Positions 1-8,562 of a stretch of 64,000 nucleotides of DNA are shown in pieces. The notes beneath the pieces are model-generated. The model ran no database searches. It was not told the origin of the DNA and was given only the letters and a program-made list of their open reading frames with translations. The stretch is from Flavobacterium coralii. Its GTDB lineage: Bacteria; Bacteroidota; Bacteroidia; Flavobacteriales; Flavobacteriaceae. A program made the translations under genes and the position numbers. The DNA lies in the NCBI RefSeq assembly GCF_019891545.1, contig NZ_JAHDIU010000004.1, forward strand, positions 248,001 to 312,000, given 5' to 3'. Position 1 is the stretch's first letter, and each line of letters starts with the position of its first letter.

Positions 1-605
1 TTTTCCTGCTTGTCCTGCAAGGCTGCTTTTTCAGCTATAAACATATTGCGGGCGTACGTAACCTGTGCTGCAATTCCAGTATATTTTTCGATAAAGTCAG
101 TACCTGTTATGTTTTTATCACCCGCTTCATAGCGCTTCAGGTACAGCATAAAATACTCCTGCAGGGCATCATAATCTGTAAACTTCTTCCTGTTTGTGGT
201 ATAAAAGCCATCTAGTGCTTTAAACACTTCTTCATCATCTGCCAGCTTATGCTCTTTCATCAACATCGCTTTCCTTACCACACTGCCGTTACCCGGAAAA
301 TTTTTCTCATAATCGGCATACAGGGTTAAAAGCGTATCAATATTAGCCTGTTTATCTTCGGGTGTGCGCGATGATTCAGCCTTTATTTTATAGATTTCTT
401 CCCCATACAAATAAGTATCAACGCTATACTTAGGGCATTCTTTAATAAGGTCCTTCAGCAGCGGTGCGGCAGCATCATAATCTCTGTTTAGCACAAGTGC
501 CTCATAGCTTTCAAACTTTTTCTTGCATTCTTCCTGCTTTTGCGCGTTTGCGGCTAAAGCCAAAAAGAATGAAAGTACCGTTAGCAGAACCTTATTCATT
601 TTCAT
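1..605 (-). CDS. Secreted TPR-like protein, cut off by the window edge
   Basis: The reading frame is open from an ATG at 605 (alternative ATG at 599) to the left edge, so about 200 N-terminal residues are visible and the C terminus is missing. It begins with a typical signal peptide (MKMNKVLLTVLSFFLALAANAQ region, cleavage after AQ). The mature part is helical, rich in Lys/Glu/Tyr/Ala, with repeat-like segments such as NRDYDAAAPLLKDLIKECP and YADYEKNFPG that look like tetratricopeptide helices. It follows the outer membrane protein gene by 15 bases on the same strand, so it is probably the third gene of the coaX operon and acts in the periplasm or envelope. The exact function is not recognisable; the TPR assignment is inferred from pattern only. 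Confidence 0.75.
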   Translation of the reverse strand, partial: MKMNKVLLTVLSFFLALAANAQKQEECKKKFESYEALVLNRDYDAAAPLLKDLIKECPKYSVDTYLYGEEIYKIKAESSRTPEDKQANIDTLLTLYADYEKNFPGNGSVVRKAMLMKEHKLADDEEVFKALDGFYTTNRKKFTDYDALQEYFMLYLKRYEAGDKNITGTDFIEKYTGIAAQVTYARNMFIAEKAALQDKQE

Positions 606-620
606 AGATTTGCAATTTTA

Positions 621-1883
621 TTAGTCATACTTACGCTTGATGAACCAGCGGTCGCCAAGTGAAAAGCTGACAAAGAAGTTTACATAATTTTCCTGTATCA
701 GGTTGGCGTTTGTTGTACCGCGCCTTCCAAACTCAACCCCCATATTCAGGTTACTCGTAAGGTAAGGTAGCGGCAGCCCAAGGCCAAGTGTAAGCCCATA
801 ATCGTTAATACTCTCATTATTTACTACAAGCCCTGTCTTTTCAAACCTAAGGCCTGCCCTGTATGTTATCTTTTTAAGATAGTTGTTATACGACTGGTAG
901 TTTGGCACATAATAACCTCCTAACGCTATTTTATGGCCACTTTCAAAACCTGCCGATGTAACATTATCAAACCTGTTGCCAAGTTCGTTGCTTTGCCTGA
1001 AGGTATATTCGGCACCGGCAAACCACTTTGTTTTATTACCAATACCAGTACCAAACGTAAATTTTGAAGGCAGCTTAACATCATCATTCCCTACAGAAAC
1101 GGTAACCTCATCAACTATAAGTTCGGCACCTGAGTTGGCATAAGTAATTGTTGCATATTGCCTTTCGGTACTACCGGCAAGGGTAACCTGTGGTGTAAAG
1201 GTGGCACTGGTAAACCAGTCATATTTGCCGTTCAGTTTTGCCTGGTACATCAGGCCGACATTAAATGAAAAACCATTGTACTCAGAATCGTTTATTTCCC
1301 TTGTGGGATACTGCACCGGAACATTAGGTAACGCCACAATAGATTTTGTTTCTATATTCCCGAAGTTATATTGCCCGTCTATACCCACACTTAACTGAGG
1401 TAGGACTTTATAGGCAACACCGGCAAAAACGCGGTTAAGCCCGCCGCTGCCCTGAAACCTCCTGTACTCTTCAAACTCACCGTTGTTTACAGTATTTTCT
1501 ATCTTATACCCAACATCGCTATATGGCATAAGCCCGAAAGCCACACCAATTTTTTTGCCGATAGGCACACCTACAGCAAGATAATCCAGCGTTGTCCTGT
1601 TCGAATTGCTTTCAGCATTGTCAGTTTTAAATGTGGTGGTACTAGAGCTACCGCCAACGGTAAAGTTAGTGAAAATAAGCGAGCTGTATGATGCGGGGTT
1701 CTGCAGGTTTACGTGAATACTGTCGGGAATAATACCCAAGCCCCCCATGCTGCGGTTTTCTACCGTGCCTTTAAATGTCATATCGCCAATTCCGTAGTAC
1801 GAATAAGGAGAGGCACTTCTTTCCTGTGCAAACGCTAAGACAGAGAAAACCAAGCAACAGCTTATAATAACTTTTTTAATCAT
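621..1883 (-). CDS. Outer membrane beta-barrel protein (FadL/OMPP1-like, unassigned substrate)
   Basis: The 420-residue protein starts with a cleavable signal peptide (MIKKVIISCCLVFSVLAFAQ) followed by SPYSYYGIGD and the segment NLQNPASYSSL, an N-terminal arrangement common in Bacteroidota outer membrane proteins of the FadL-like class. The rest shows alternating hydrophobic/polar beta-strand character, repeated G-x-G-Y/F motifs, and a barrel-like C-terminal part (NFFVSFSLGDRWFIKRKYD). Its ATG overlaps the end of coaX by 8 bases, so the two are translationally linked, and a secreted TPR-like gene follows. The substrate, if it is a transporter at all, cannot be read from the sequence. Confidence is high for an outer membrane barrel, low for FadL-type transport. 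Confidence 0.75.
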   Translation of the reverse strand: MIKKVIISCCLVFSVLAFAQERSASPYSYYGIGDMTFKGTVENRSMGGLGIIPDSIHVNLQNPASYSSLIFTNFTVGGSSSTTTFKTDNAESNSNRTTLDYLAVGVPIGKKIGVAFGLMPYSDVGYKIENTVNNGEFEEYRRFQGSGGLNRVFAGVAYKVLPQLSVGIDGQYNFGNIETKSIVALPNVPVQYPTREINDSEYNGFSFNVGLMYQAKLNGKYDWFTSATFTPQVTLAGSTERQYATITYANSGAELIVDEVTVSVGNDDVKLPSKFTFGTGIGNKTKWFAGAEYTFRQSNELGNRFDNVTSAGFESGHKIALGGYYVPNYQSYNNYLKKITYRAGLRFEKTGLVVNNESINDYGLTLGLGLPLPYLTSNLNMGVEFGRRGTTNANLIQENYVNFFVSFSLGDRWFIKRKYD

Positions 1884-2610
1884 GTTTGTTTTGTATAGTA
1901 TATAATTTATTCAGGCTTTCCAACAGGAAATTTGAATTGGCAAATATGGTGTTTTTTAACCGTACAGCCAAAAATTCGGCATCGCCCCCGGTAAGTATAA
2001 CAGTAACACTGCCATAATCCTGCACATATCGATTTATAAAACCCTCAATTTCAAACAAAAGGCCATTAACCACACCCGAGTGCATCGACTGTTTTGTGGT
2101 ATTGCCGGTATAATGCGCCGGTATTTCCGGGTATAACAACGGAAGTTTTGCTGTAAAATTATGCATGGCCTCATATCTCAGTTTCAGCCCCGGCGATATG
2201 GCACCACCGTGATACCTGTTCTGGCTATCTGTAAAATCATAAGTAACGCAGGTACCCGCATCAATAACAAGTTTATTTTCTTGGGGGTATAGGAGTGCTG
2301 CCCCCGCAGAAAGCACCATACGGTCTATACCCAGCGTTTGGGGTGTTTCATAAAGATTCTGAAAAGGAAAAACTGACTGATGGTTTATAACTGTTACACA
2401 CGAATATTTTTGGAGCACCGAAATTACTTCATTATGCCCTGCACCCACCGAAGAAAGCACAGAATCTGCCAAACCGGGATAGCCTGAAAAAATTTTTTCA
2501 ATTTTTTTTTCGCTGTCGTTTTTGTCGAAAATGAATTTCTCTAAAAGAGCATCATCCTCAAATACAGCGGCTTTAATTTTTGTATTGCCTACATCTACGG
2601 CTAAAAGCAT
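1876..2610 (-). CDS. coaX: Type III pantothenate kinase
   Basis: CoaX phosphorylates pantothenate, the first step of coenzyme A synthesis; type III enzymes use an ASKHA fold and are not feedback-inhibited by CoA. Diagnostic motifs are the phosphate-binding DVGNTK at the N terminus, PQTLGIDRM, the DAGTCVTYD loop and GGAISPG. The open frame extends upstream to 2646, but the ATG at 2610 is chosen because homologues begin M-L-L-x-V-D-V-G-N-T and because a perfect -7 box (TATCTTTG at 2630-2637) lies inside the longer version. This gives 244 residues, a normal family length. It heads the operon with the outer membrane protein (8-base overlap) and the TPR-like protein. Confidence 0.95.
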   Translation of the reverse strand: MLLAVDVGNTKIKAAVFEDDALLEKFIFDKNDSEKKIEKIFSGYPGLADSVLSSVGAGHNEVISVLQKYSCVTVINHQSVFPFQNLYETPQTLGIDRMVLSAGAALLYPQENKLVIDAGTCVTYDFTDSQNRYHGGAISPGLKLRYEAMHNFTAKLPLLYPEIPAHYTGNTTKQSMHSGVVNGLLFEIEGFINRYVQDYGSVTVILTGGDAEFLAVRLKNTIFANSNFLLESLNKLYTIQNKHD

Positions 2611-2629
2611 CTTTGTTTGATTATCGGCG

Positions 2630-2637
2630 CAAAGATA
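2630..2637 (-). promoter_or_regulatory. -7 box of the coaX promoter
   Basis: Read on the minus strand this is TATCTTTG, a perfect match to the Bacteroidota -7 consensus TAnnTTTG, 19 bases before the chosen coaX ATG at 2610. No good TTTG is seen 19 bases further upstream, so the -33 part is weak. It is divergent from the tRNA-Phe promoter. Confidence 0.55.
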
Positions 2638-2661
2638 CGAATACATTTTTTTTGAGATTTG

Positions 2662-2693
2662 TTTTGGATAATATAAAAATGGTTCTATATTTG
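2662..2693 (+). promoter_or_regulatory. Promoter of tRNA-Phe
   Basis: TTTTG at 2662-2666, exactly 19 bases of spacer, then TATATTTG at 2686-2693. This is an essentially ideal Bacteroidota sigma-ABfr promoter, and it points at the tRNA gene that begins 17 bases downstream. Confidence 0.85.
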
Positions 2694-2709
2694 CACCCGC
2701 AATAACAAC

Positions 2710-2782
2710 GGTACCTTAGCTCAGTTGGTAGAGCAATGGACTGAAAATCCATGTGTCCCTGGTTCGATTCCTGGAGGTACCA
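2710..2782 (+). tRNA. tRNA-Phe (anticodon GAA)
   Basis: A 73-base cloverleaf. The acceptor stem GGTACCT (2710-2716) pairs with AGGTACC (2775-2781), followed by discriminator A. The D arm contains AGCTCAGTTGGTAGAGC, the anticodon stem ATGGA/TCCAT encloses loop CTGAAAA (anticodon GAA), and the T arm is CCTGG-TTCGATT-CCTGG-like. The 3' CCA is not encoded (CAA follows), as is usual in Bacteroidota. It is a stand-alone tRNA gene with its own promoter and terminator. Confidence 0.97.
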
Positions 2783-2783
2783 C

Positions 2784-2809
2784 AAAGCCCGCTAACAGCG
2801 GGCTTTTTT
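2784..2809 (+). terminator. Intrinsic terminator of tRNA-Phe
   Basis: The 9-base arm AAAGCCCGC (2784-2792), loop TAACA and arm GCGGGCTTT (2798-2806) form a perfect GC-rich hairpin running into a T tract (2804-2809), directly after the tRNA. Confidence 0.9.
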
Positions 2810-2897
2810 ATTTTACTAATATATCAAAATATGATATATTATAATTTACTTCACTTTTGCTTATACATTAGTGCCCTGTTAAGTTGTGGTATTTCTA

Positions 2898-2928
2898 TTG
2901 CTCCCACAGGTGTTTTGCCTAACTTTAC
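2898..2928 (+). promoter_or_regulatory. Probable promoter of the DUF255 gene
   Basis: TTG at 2898-2900, 19 bases, then TAACTTTAC (2920-2928), a near match to TAnnTTTG, 19 bases before the ATG at 2948. The last base of the -7 box deviates (A for G). Confidence 0.45.
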
Positions 2929-2947
2929 GTTATAAAATATACGCCTG

Positions 2948-4972
2948 ATGAACGAACTTTCTACAGAAACCAGCCCATACCTGTTACAACACGCCAACAA
3001 CCCTATACACTGGAAAGCATGGAATGAAGCTACGCTTGAAAAAGCAAAGACGGAGAACAAGCTTATTGTTTTAAGTGTTGGCTATTCGGCCTGCCACTGG
3101 TGCCATGTGATGGAGCATGAAAGCTTTGAGGACGATGAAGTAGCAGAAGTAATGAACAGTAATTTTATTTCGATTAAGGTTGACCGCGAAGAGCGGCCCG
3201 ATGTAGATGCTGTTTATATGAAAGCGGTTCAGTTAATGACCGGGCAGGGCGGATGGCCCATGAATGTGGTACTGCTGCCAGACGGCAGGCCCGTTTGGGG
3301 CGGGACGTACTTCCGAAAGGAAAACTGGATCTCTGCATTAGAGCAACTACAGGAGCTTTTTAAAAGTGAGCCTGAAAAAGTAGTAGAGTACGCCGAAAAG
3401 CTTCATGCAGGTGTGCAGGCTATGATACCTGTAGGCAACACTGAAGAAGGCCCTATACCCCACCCTGACAACATGAAGGCGATTATAGAAAAATGGGCGC
3501 GCAGTTTTGACGATGAGTATGGTGGTTATGCACGTGCCCCAAAATTTATGCTGCCTGATAATTACCTTTTCTTGCAGCGCTACGGCTATCAGGAAAACAG
3601 GCCCGATATTTTAGCCATTACCGACCTTACCCTCACCCGGATGGCATGGGGCGGGCTTTTTGATACTGTTGGCGGGGGCTTTTCGCGCTATTCTGTAGAT
3701 ATGCGCTGGCACGTGCCGCATTTTGAGAAAATGCTGTATGACAACGGGCAGTTAATGAGCCTTTATGCCGAAGGCTATAAACGCACAAAAAACCAGCTTT
3801 ACAAAGAAGTCATAGAAAAAACACTGGCTTTTGTAAAGCGTGAGCTGACACACGAATCCGGGGCTTTTTACAGTGCGCTGGATGCTGACAGCCTTACTGC
3901 CGCAAATCATTTAGAGGAGGGAGCATTTTATGTTTGGGAAAAGCAGGAACTGAAAGATTTACTCGGTAGTGACTTTGAATTATTTGCCACTGTATTCAAT
4001 ATTAATGAAACAGGATATTGGGAAGACGGCAAGTTTGTGCTTATACAAACGCTTCCGCTAAATGAGCTGGCGCAGAATGCAGGCATTACTGAAGAAGCAT
4101 TAAGGCACAAAAAACACGAATGGGAAAAACTGCTGTTTGCAGAGCGTGAAAAACGGCAACGCCCACGGCTTGATGACAAAGTACTTACATCATGGAATGC
4201 GCTTATGCTAAAAGGCTACACAGACTGCTATATGGCATTGGGCAAGGAGGAATATCTTAATGCCGCCCTTAAAAATGCTGTTTTCATCACAGAAGTGATG
4301 TGGAGCCCTGAAGGTAACCTGTGGCGGACTTTCAAAAACGGAACGGCGAAAATAGAAGGATTCCTTGAAGATTATGCGCTTACAGCACAGGCGCTAATCA
4401 GGCTGTATGAAGCCACCCTAGATGAAAAATGGCTAACGTATGCACGCCAGCTTACCGATTATTGCCTTGAAAATTTTTATGATGAGGGGCAGCAATTTTT
4501 TGCATATAATTCGCTTAAAGGGGAAAAACTGATTGCCCCGCATTTTGAAACTGAAGACAATGTAATACCTGCCTCCAATTCGGTTATGGCAAATGTACTC
4601 TACACGCTGAGCCTGCTGTATGACAATAGCCACTATGAGAAAATTGCACTGCAAATGCTGTATCATATACTGCCATCGCTGGATTACCCTTCGGCTTTTT
4701 CTAACTGGCTAAACCTGTGGCTTAGCCTTTCGGAAGACAACAGGGAGCTCGCCGTATGTGGGGATAAGGCAGAAAATGCAATAAAAGAGCTTAATAAAGA
4801 ATATCTGCCCCACGTAATAAAAGCAGGCTGCATGGCAGAAACCGATATCCCATTTGTTAAAAACCGCTTTGTTAAAGATACTTTAATGTTTTATGTTTGT
4901 AAGAATAAGGCTTGTAATTTGCCGGTTTCTACTATAGAAGAAGCTTTGAATGATGTTAAACCCAAATATTAA
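2948..4972 (+). CDS. DUF255 thioredoxin-like / six-hairpin protein (YyaL/SPATA20 family)
   Basis: A 674-residue cytoplasmic protein with no signal peptide. It opens with the family's highly conserved NELSTETSPYLLQHANNPIHW, followed by a thioredoxin-fold domain with the motif C49-H-W-C52 (CHWCHVMEHESF) and VDREERPDVD. From about residue 180 to the end it has an alpha/alpha-toroid like those of N-acylglucosamine epimerases and glycosidases (GGFSRYSVDMRWHVPHFEKMLYDN, RPRLDDKVLTSWNALM, EDYALTAQALI). The length equals the usual family length. The biochemical role of the family is not established; redox activity is suggested by the CxxC. The mscS-type gene follows after 2 bases, so the two are probably co-transcribed. 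Confidence 0.9.
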   Translation: MNELSTETSPYLLQHANNPIHWKAWNEATLEKAKTENKLIVLSVGYSACHWCHVMEHESFEDDEVAEVMNSNFISIKVDREERPDVDAVYMKAVQLMTGQGGWPMNVVLLPDGRPVWGGTYFRKENWISALEQLQELFKSEPEKVVEYAEKLHAGVQAMIPVGNTEEGPIPHPDNMKAIIEKWARSFDDEYGGYARAPKFMLPDNYLFLQRYGYQENRPDILAITDLTLTRMAWGGLFDTVGGGFSRYSVDMRWHVPHFEKMLYDNGQLMSLYAEGYKRTKNQLYKEVIEKTLAFVKRELTHESGAFYSALDADSLTAANHLEEGAFYVWEKQELKDLLGSDFELFATVFNINETGYWEDGKFVLIQTLPLNELAQNAGITEEALRHKKHEWEKLLFAEREKRQRPRLDDKVLTSWNALMLKGYTDCYMALGKEEYLNAALKNAVFITEVMWSPEGNLWRTFKNGTAKIEGFLEDYALTAQALIRLYEATLDEKWLTYARQLTDYCLENFYDEGQQFFAYNSLKGEKLIAPHFETEDNVIPASNSVMANVLYTLSLLYDNSHYEKIALQMLYHILPSLDYPSAFSNWLNLWLSLSEDNRELAVCGDKAENAIKELNKEYLPHVIKAGCMAETDIPFVKNRFVKDTLMFYVCKNKACNLPVSTIEEALNDVKPKY

Positions 4973-4974
4973 AA

Positions 4975-5817
4975 ATGAACGATTTTAATGATGCATTAGA
5001 AAGGCTCAGTGAAAGCCTTGTCGATTTTTTCCCGAATTTATTAAAGGCACTTGTCATACTTATAATAGGCATATTTGCCATTAAGTTTTTCAGGTGGTTC
5101 ATGAAGCGTATCATGACACGCCGGCAGGATATGGATCCTACCCTGATAAAATTCATGATGGACCTGCTTACATGGGTGTTGAGGATTTTCCTTTTTATAA
5201 TGGTAGTAAACGCGTTGGGTGTAGAGACTTCTGCATTTGTTGCCGTTATTGGTGCGGCAGGTTTGGCAATAGGCCTTTCGTTACAGGGCTCACTATCTAA
5301 TTTTGCAGGCGGCATACTTATAATTTTGTTTAAACCTTTCAGGGTTGGCGATTTTATAGAAGTACAGGGCGAAGGCGGTACCGTTACTGAAATACAAATT
5401 TTATATACCCGTATGCTTACACCAAATAATCAGGTGGTATATATACCTAATGGTGCTCTTTCTAACGGAAATATTAAAAACTACTCTAAAGAGCCGATAC
5501 GTAAAGCAGAACTGATTATTGGCGTAGCCTATAATAGCGACATCAAGCATGTAAAAAGTGTACTGGCCCGTATCATAGAAATGGACAAAACCATACTGGC
5601 AGATCCTGCTCCCGTTATACGTATTAAAGATTTGGCTGACAGCTCGGTTAACTTCCAGATGTTTGTATGGGCTACAAATGCAGATTTCTGGCAGATGTTA
5701 TCTGACTTTAAGGAGAACACAAAAATTGAGTTTGACAAAGAAGGTATTGAAATTCCCTTTCCCCAGCGCGATATTAATGTAAGGGCTTTACCTGATAAAG
5801 ACAATACTGTACTTTAA
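4975..5817 (+). CDS. mscS: Small-conductance mechanosensitive channel, MscS family
   Basis: This inner membrane channel gates on membrane tension and releases solutes on osmotic downshock. The 280 residues contain TM segments at about 21-38, 62-80 and 86-118. The third is the pore helix with the diagnostic Gly/Ala-packed GAAGLAIGLSLQGSLSNFAGG, followed by FKPFRVGDFIEVQG, which starts the cytoplasmic beta domain. The NNQVVYIPNGALSNGNIKNYS segment and the C-terminal vestibule domain are complete. It starts 2 bases after the DUF255 gene. There is no extra N-terminal domain, so this is the compact MscS type rather than MscK or MscM. Confidence 0.93.
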   Translation: MNDFNDALERLSESLVDFFPNLLKALVILIIGIFAIKFFRWFMKRIMTRRQDMDPTLIKFMMDLLTWVLRIFLFIMVVNALGVETSAFVAVIGAAGLAIGLSLQGSLSNFAGGILIILFKPFRVGDFIEVQGEGGTVTEIQILYTRMLTPNNQVVYIPNGALSNGNIKNYSKEPIRKAELIIGVAYNSDIKHVKSVLARIIEMDKTILADPAPVIRIKDLADSSVNFQMFVWATNADFWQMLSDFKENTKIEFDKEGIEIPFPQRDINVRALPDKDNTVL

Positions 5818-5876
5818 TAGGTGGCATGTTATTTGTTAAATATTATATGAATAACATTACAGAAAAATTAAATTTC

Positions 5877-5884
5877 TATTTTTG
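5877..5884 (+). promoter_or_regulatory. -7 box upstream of the secreted protein gene at 5908
   Basis: TATTTTTG is a perfect -7 consensus, 23 bases before the ATG. No clear TTTG lies at the expected distance, so only the -7 half is supported. Confidence 0.5.
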
Positions 5885-5907
5885 AGCCACTATTAAAAAC
5901 TATAATA

Positions 5908-6597
5908 ATGAAAATTTTAAAAGTATTTACACTTACAGCACTATGCACAGCCGCACTTTCGCAGGCACAGGAATTTAAATCTCAGACTTACGTAAGCGAG
6001 TCAGGCCGCTTAGGATATACGCTAAGCAAGAAAGCACCAAGCGAGCCTGCAACCGGTACGCAATATTTTATAGAGAACTTTAATGCTGCAAGGGTTGATG
6101 ATACAAAAGAACTTATCCTTGCCCGCTATAATGCCTATAGTGATGAAATGGAGCTTAAGGTTGACGATAACAATATAATGGTGTTAGACCCTAAAGAAAA
6201 CACCATTGTAAGGTTAACCAACAATATGGCGATGTATAAATTTACAAAGTACACCAATGAAGATGGTGTGGCAAGCCAGAATTATCTTGTTGTTGTTAGC
6301 GAGACCCCTAATGTAACAATATATAAAAGGGAGCGTATAGAACTACAGCCGGAGCAGCATCCTACAGGCGGGTACCAAAGGTATAAAGCAGCAAACTATA
6401 AAAAGCTTGATCCTGAGTACTATATACAGTTTAACGGAGGCCCTGTAGTTTATATGTCAGACAAGAAAAAAGATGTTTACTCTTTAGTACCGGGTAAAGA
6501 AAAAGAAATTAAGGAGTATGTTAAAGAAAACAGGATAGACCCTTCTAAAGATAACGACCTTAAAAAACTTGGAGCTTACCTTAGCACAATTATATAA
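5908..6597 (+). CDS. Secreted protein of unknown function
   Basis: A 229-residue protein with a clear signal peptide (MKILKVFTLTALCTAALSQAQ, cleavage after AQ). The mature part is a mixed beta-rich domain with segments RVDDTKELILARYNAYSDEMELKVDDN-like and VYMSDKKKDVYSLVPGKEKEIKEYVKEN, ending in a charged helix (KLGAYLSTII). No cysteine pair, lipobox, or type IX C-terminal domain is seen, so periplasmic location is likely. It is monocistronic, with its own -7 box, and converges with tsaB (2 bases between stops). I do not recognise a named family. Confidence 0.8.
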   Translation: MKILKVFTLTALCTAALSQAQEFKSQTYVSESGRLGYTLSKKAPSEPATGTQYFIENFNAARVDDTKELILARYNAYSDEMELKVDDNNIMVLDPKENTIVRLTNNMAMYKFTKYTNEDGVASQNYLVVVSETPNVTIYKRERIELQPEQHPTGGYQRYKAANYKKLDPEYYIQFNGGPVVYMSDKKKDVYSLVPGKEKEIKEYVKENRIDPSKDNDLKKLGAYLSTII

Positions 6598-6599
6598 GG

Positions 6600-7259
6600 C
6601 TATTTGTTTACAATAAAGTCTTTTAAATAATAAGGTTCAAAATAAGCGACATCAACAGTGTCGCTTATTTTATATTTATTATAAGACAACGGGCTCATTT
6701 GTGAAGCCGATGGGTATATGCTGTCACTATGGTAAATAAACTTTTCCGGATTAAGTACCTCACGGCATTTTTCGGCGCCGTCACCGCATAAATGAACGGG
6801 GCCATTAAGTTCTGTAAAAGAATCGGCCGTAATAATTTCTGCCTTTGTCTCTCTTAGCTTGATAAATTCAGGAGTAAAAACAGCATTATATACTTCCATA
6901 CGCCTTGCGTCAATCATGGGTATAATAACTCCTTCTTTTGCATCAATCTGCCTTGCAAGAAGCTCCAGCGTATCAATAGCAATAAGCGGGACATTCAGTG
7001 CATAGCACAAACCTTTTGCAGCAGATACTCCTATCCTCAGCCCTGTGTAGCTGCCCGGCCCCATACTTACGGCAACAGCATCAAGATCTGCAAATGTTTT
7101 TCCTGCATCGGCAAGTACTTCTTCAATAAAAACATGAAGTTTTTCGGCGTGCGCATATCCTTCGCCTGCAAATTCTTTTAAAGACAGGGTTACACCATCT
7201 TCTGCAACAGATACCGAGCAGTTTTTTGTTGCCGTTTCAAGATTAAGTATAAGAGGCAT
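6600..7259 (-). CDS. tsaB: tRNA t6A37 synthesis protein TsaB
   Basis: TsaB is the dimerisation partner of TsaD in the complex (TsaB-TsaD-TsaE) that installs threonylcarbamoyl-adenosine at position 37 of ANN-decoding tRNAs. The 219 residues show the ASKHA-like N-terminal part: LNLETATKNCSVSVAEDG, then DAVAVSMGPGSYTGLRIGVSAAKGL, the family hallmark, and PMIDARRMEVYNAVF. Length and order are normal. It is the last gene of a three-gene run, 5 bases after the efflux adaptor gene; this link to an efflux operon looks positional rather than functional. Confidence 0.95.
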   Translation of the reverse strand: MPLILNLETATKNCSVSVAEDGVTLSLKEFAGEGYAHAEKLHVFIEEVLADAGKTFADLDAVAVSMGPGSYTGLRIGVSAAKGLCYALNVPLIAIDTLELLARQIDAKEGVIIPMIDARRMEVYNAVFTPEFIKLRETKAEIITADSFTELNGPVHLCGDGAEKCREVLNPEKFIYHSDSIYPSASQMSPLSYNKYKISDTVDVAYFEPYYLKDFIVNK

Positions 7260-7264
7260 AGTCG

Positions 7265-8554
7265 TTACTGGTTATTACCTTTTACACGCACCTTGTCGTT
7301 AGAATTAAGCTCTTTGGTTACTGTAGTATAAGGTCCTGTTATAACTACATCACCGTTTTTAAGCCCTTTTTTAACCTCAATATTTGTATCGTCCTGAATA
7401 CCTGTAGTAATAGGCCTTAAAATCGCTTTGTCGCCCTGCTTTACATACACGCATTCATATTTTTTATCGGTGCTCTCCCCTTTCATTTCGTTTTCTTTCT
7501 CTTCTAGTTCTGCTACCACATCTTTTTTAACACCTGTTGTGTCAGATTTTACAACTACAGCACTGATTGGCACTGCCAGTATATCTTCTTTTCTTTCTGT
7601 AATAATATCAACCGTTGCAGTCATACCAGGCCTGAAAGGCGAATAATTGGCAGGCTTACCCTCTGTCATATCAGCATAAGAATCTTTAAGTATCCTTACC
7701 TTAACTTTAAAATTGGTAACCTGGTCGGCTGTTAAATCACTGCTTGCAGAATTGGATATACTGGTTACTTCACCTTTAAACTTCCTTCTCAGGTAAGCAT
7801 CAACTTCAATCTCTGCAGGGTCTCCAATCTGTATTTTTACAATGTCATTTTCATTTACATCCACTTCAACCTCCATATTATTAAGGTTGGCAACACGCAT
7901 AATTTCGGTACCTGCCATTTGTTGCGTGCCTACAACGCGCTCGCCCAGTTCGGCATCCAGTTTAGAAATGGTTCCGTCAACCGGAGAATATATAGTTGTC
8001 CTGTTCAGGTTATCGCGTGCTTCAGTAACGTTAGCACCGGCACTCTGCACATTAAAGTAGGCCGATTGCTTGTTGGCCTGTGCAACCTCATAGGCCGAAA
8101 CTATTTTATCCCATTCAGATTTTGATATTACACCCTTGTCAAAAAGCCTTTTGTTACGGTCATAATTTGCTTTTGCTTCTTTAAGTTGTGCTTCTGCCTG
8201 GCTTAAGCCTGCTTTGGCTGTTGATAGTGATGCGGTGCTGCGGCTTACACCCGATTCATAAAGGTCAGGATTAATACGCACGAGCAGGTCACCTTTCTTT
8301 ATCGCCTGCCCTTCCTTGATAGGGAGTCCAATTATCTCTCCCGATACCTCAGATGATATTTTAACCTCTACTTCTGGTTGTACCTTGCCGGTAGCCGTAA
8401 CGGTTTCTACTATGGTTATAGGCTTAACCGTGGCTACCTCTACTTCTTTGCCTTCATCTCGGCTGCCAAATGCGCCTGATTTACTTAATACTATAAGCAC
8501 TACAATTAAAAGTACCGAAAAACCTAAAATGTAATATAATGTTCTCTTAGACAT
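7265..8554 (-). CDS. Periplasmic adaptor subunit of an efflux pump (MacA/HlyD type)
   Basis: A membrane-fusion protein that bridges an inner membrane transporter and a TolC-like outer membrane factor. The 429 residues start with a single N-terminal membrane anchor (YILGFSVLLIVVLIVL). Then come a biotinyl-lipoyl-like half (VKISSEVSGEIIGLPIKEGQAIKKGDLLVRINPD), a long alpha hairpin (about residues 95-175, Ala/Gln/Lys-rich), the second lipoyl half (TTIYSPVDGTISKLDAELGERV), a beta-barrel domain, and a membrane-proximal domain (KGLKNGDVVITGPYTTV). It follows the tolC-type gene by 8 bases. The inner membrane pump (MacB-type ABC or RND) is not encoded in this operon, so the partner must lie elsewhere. 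Confidence 0.9.
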   Translation of the reverse strand: MSKRTLYYILGFSVLLIVVLIVLSKSGAFGSRDEGKEVEVATVKPITIVETVTATGKVQPEVEVKISSEVSGEIIGLPIKEGQAIKKGDLLVRINPDLYESGVSRSTASLSTAKAGLSQAEAQLKEAKANYDRNKRLFDKGVISKSEWDKIVSAYEVAQANKQSAYFNVQSAGANVTEARDNLNRTTIYSPVDGTISKLDAELGERVVGTQQMAGTEIMRVANLNNMEVEVDVNENDIVKIQIGDPAEIEVDAYLRRKFKGEVTSISNSASSDLTADQVTNFKVKVRILKDSYADMTEGKPANYSPFRPGMTATVDIITERKEDILAVPISAVVVKSDTTGVKKDVVAELEEKENEMKGESTDKKYECVYVKQGDKAILRPITTGIQDDTNIEVKKGLKNGDVVITGPYTTVTKELNSNDKVRVKGNNQ

Positions 8555-8562
8555 AGCTTTTG

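Noticed and set aside
2753-2935. Open frame starting inside tRNA-Phe (60 codons)
   Set aside because: It begins in the tRNA and runs through its terminator; no start signal and no protein-like composition.
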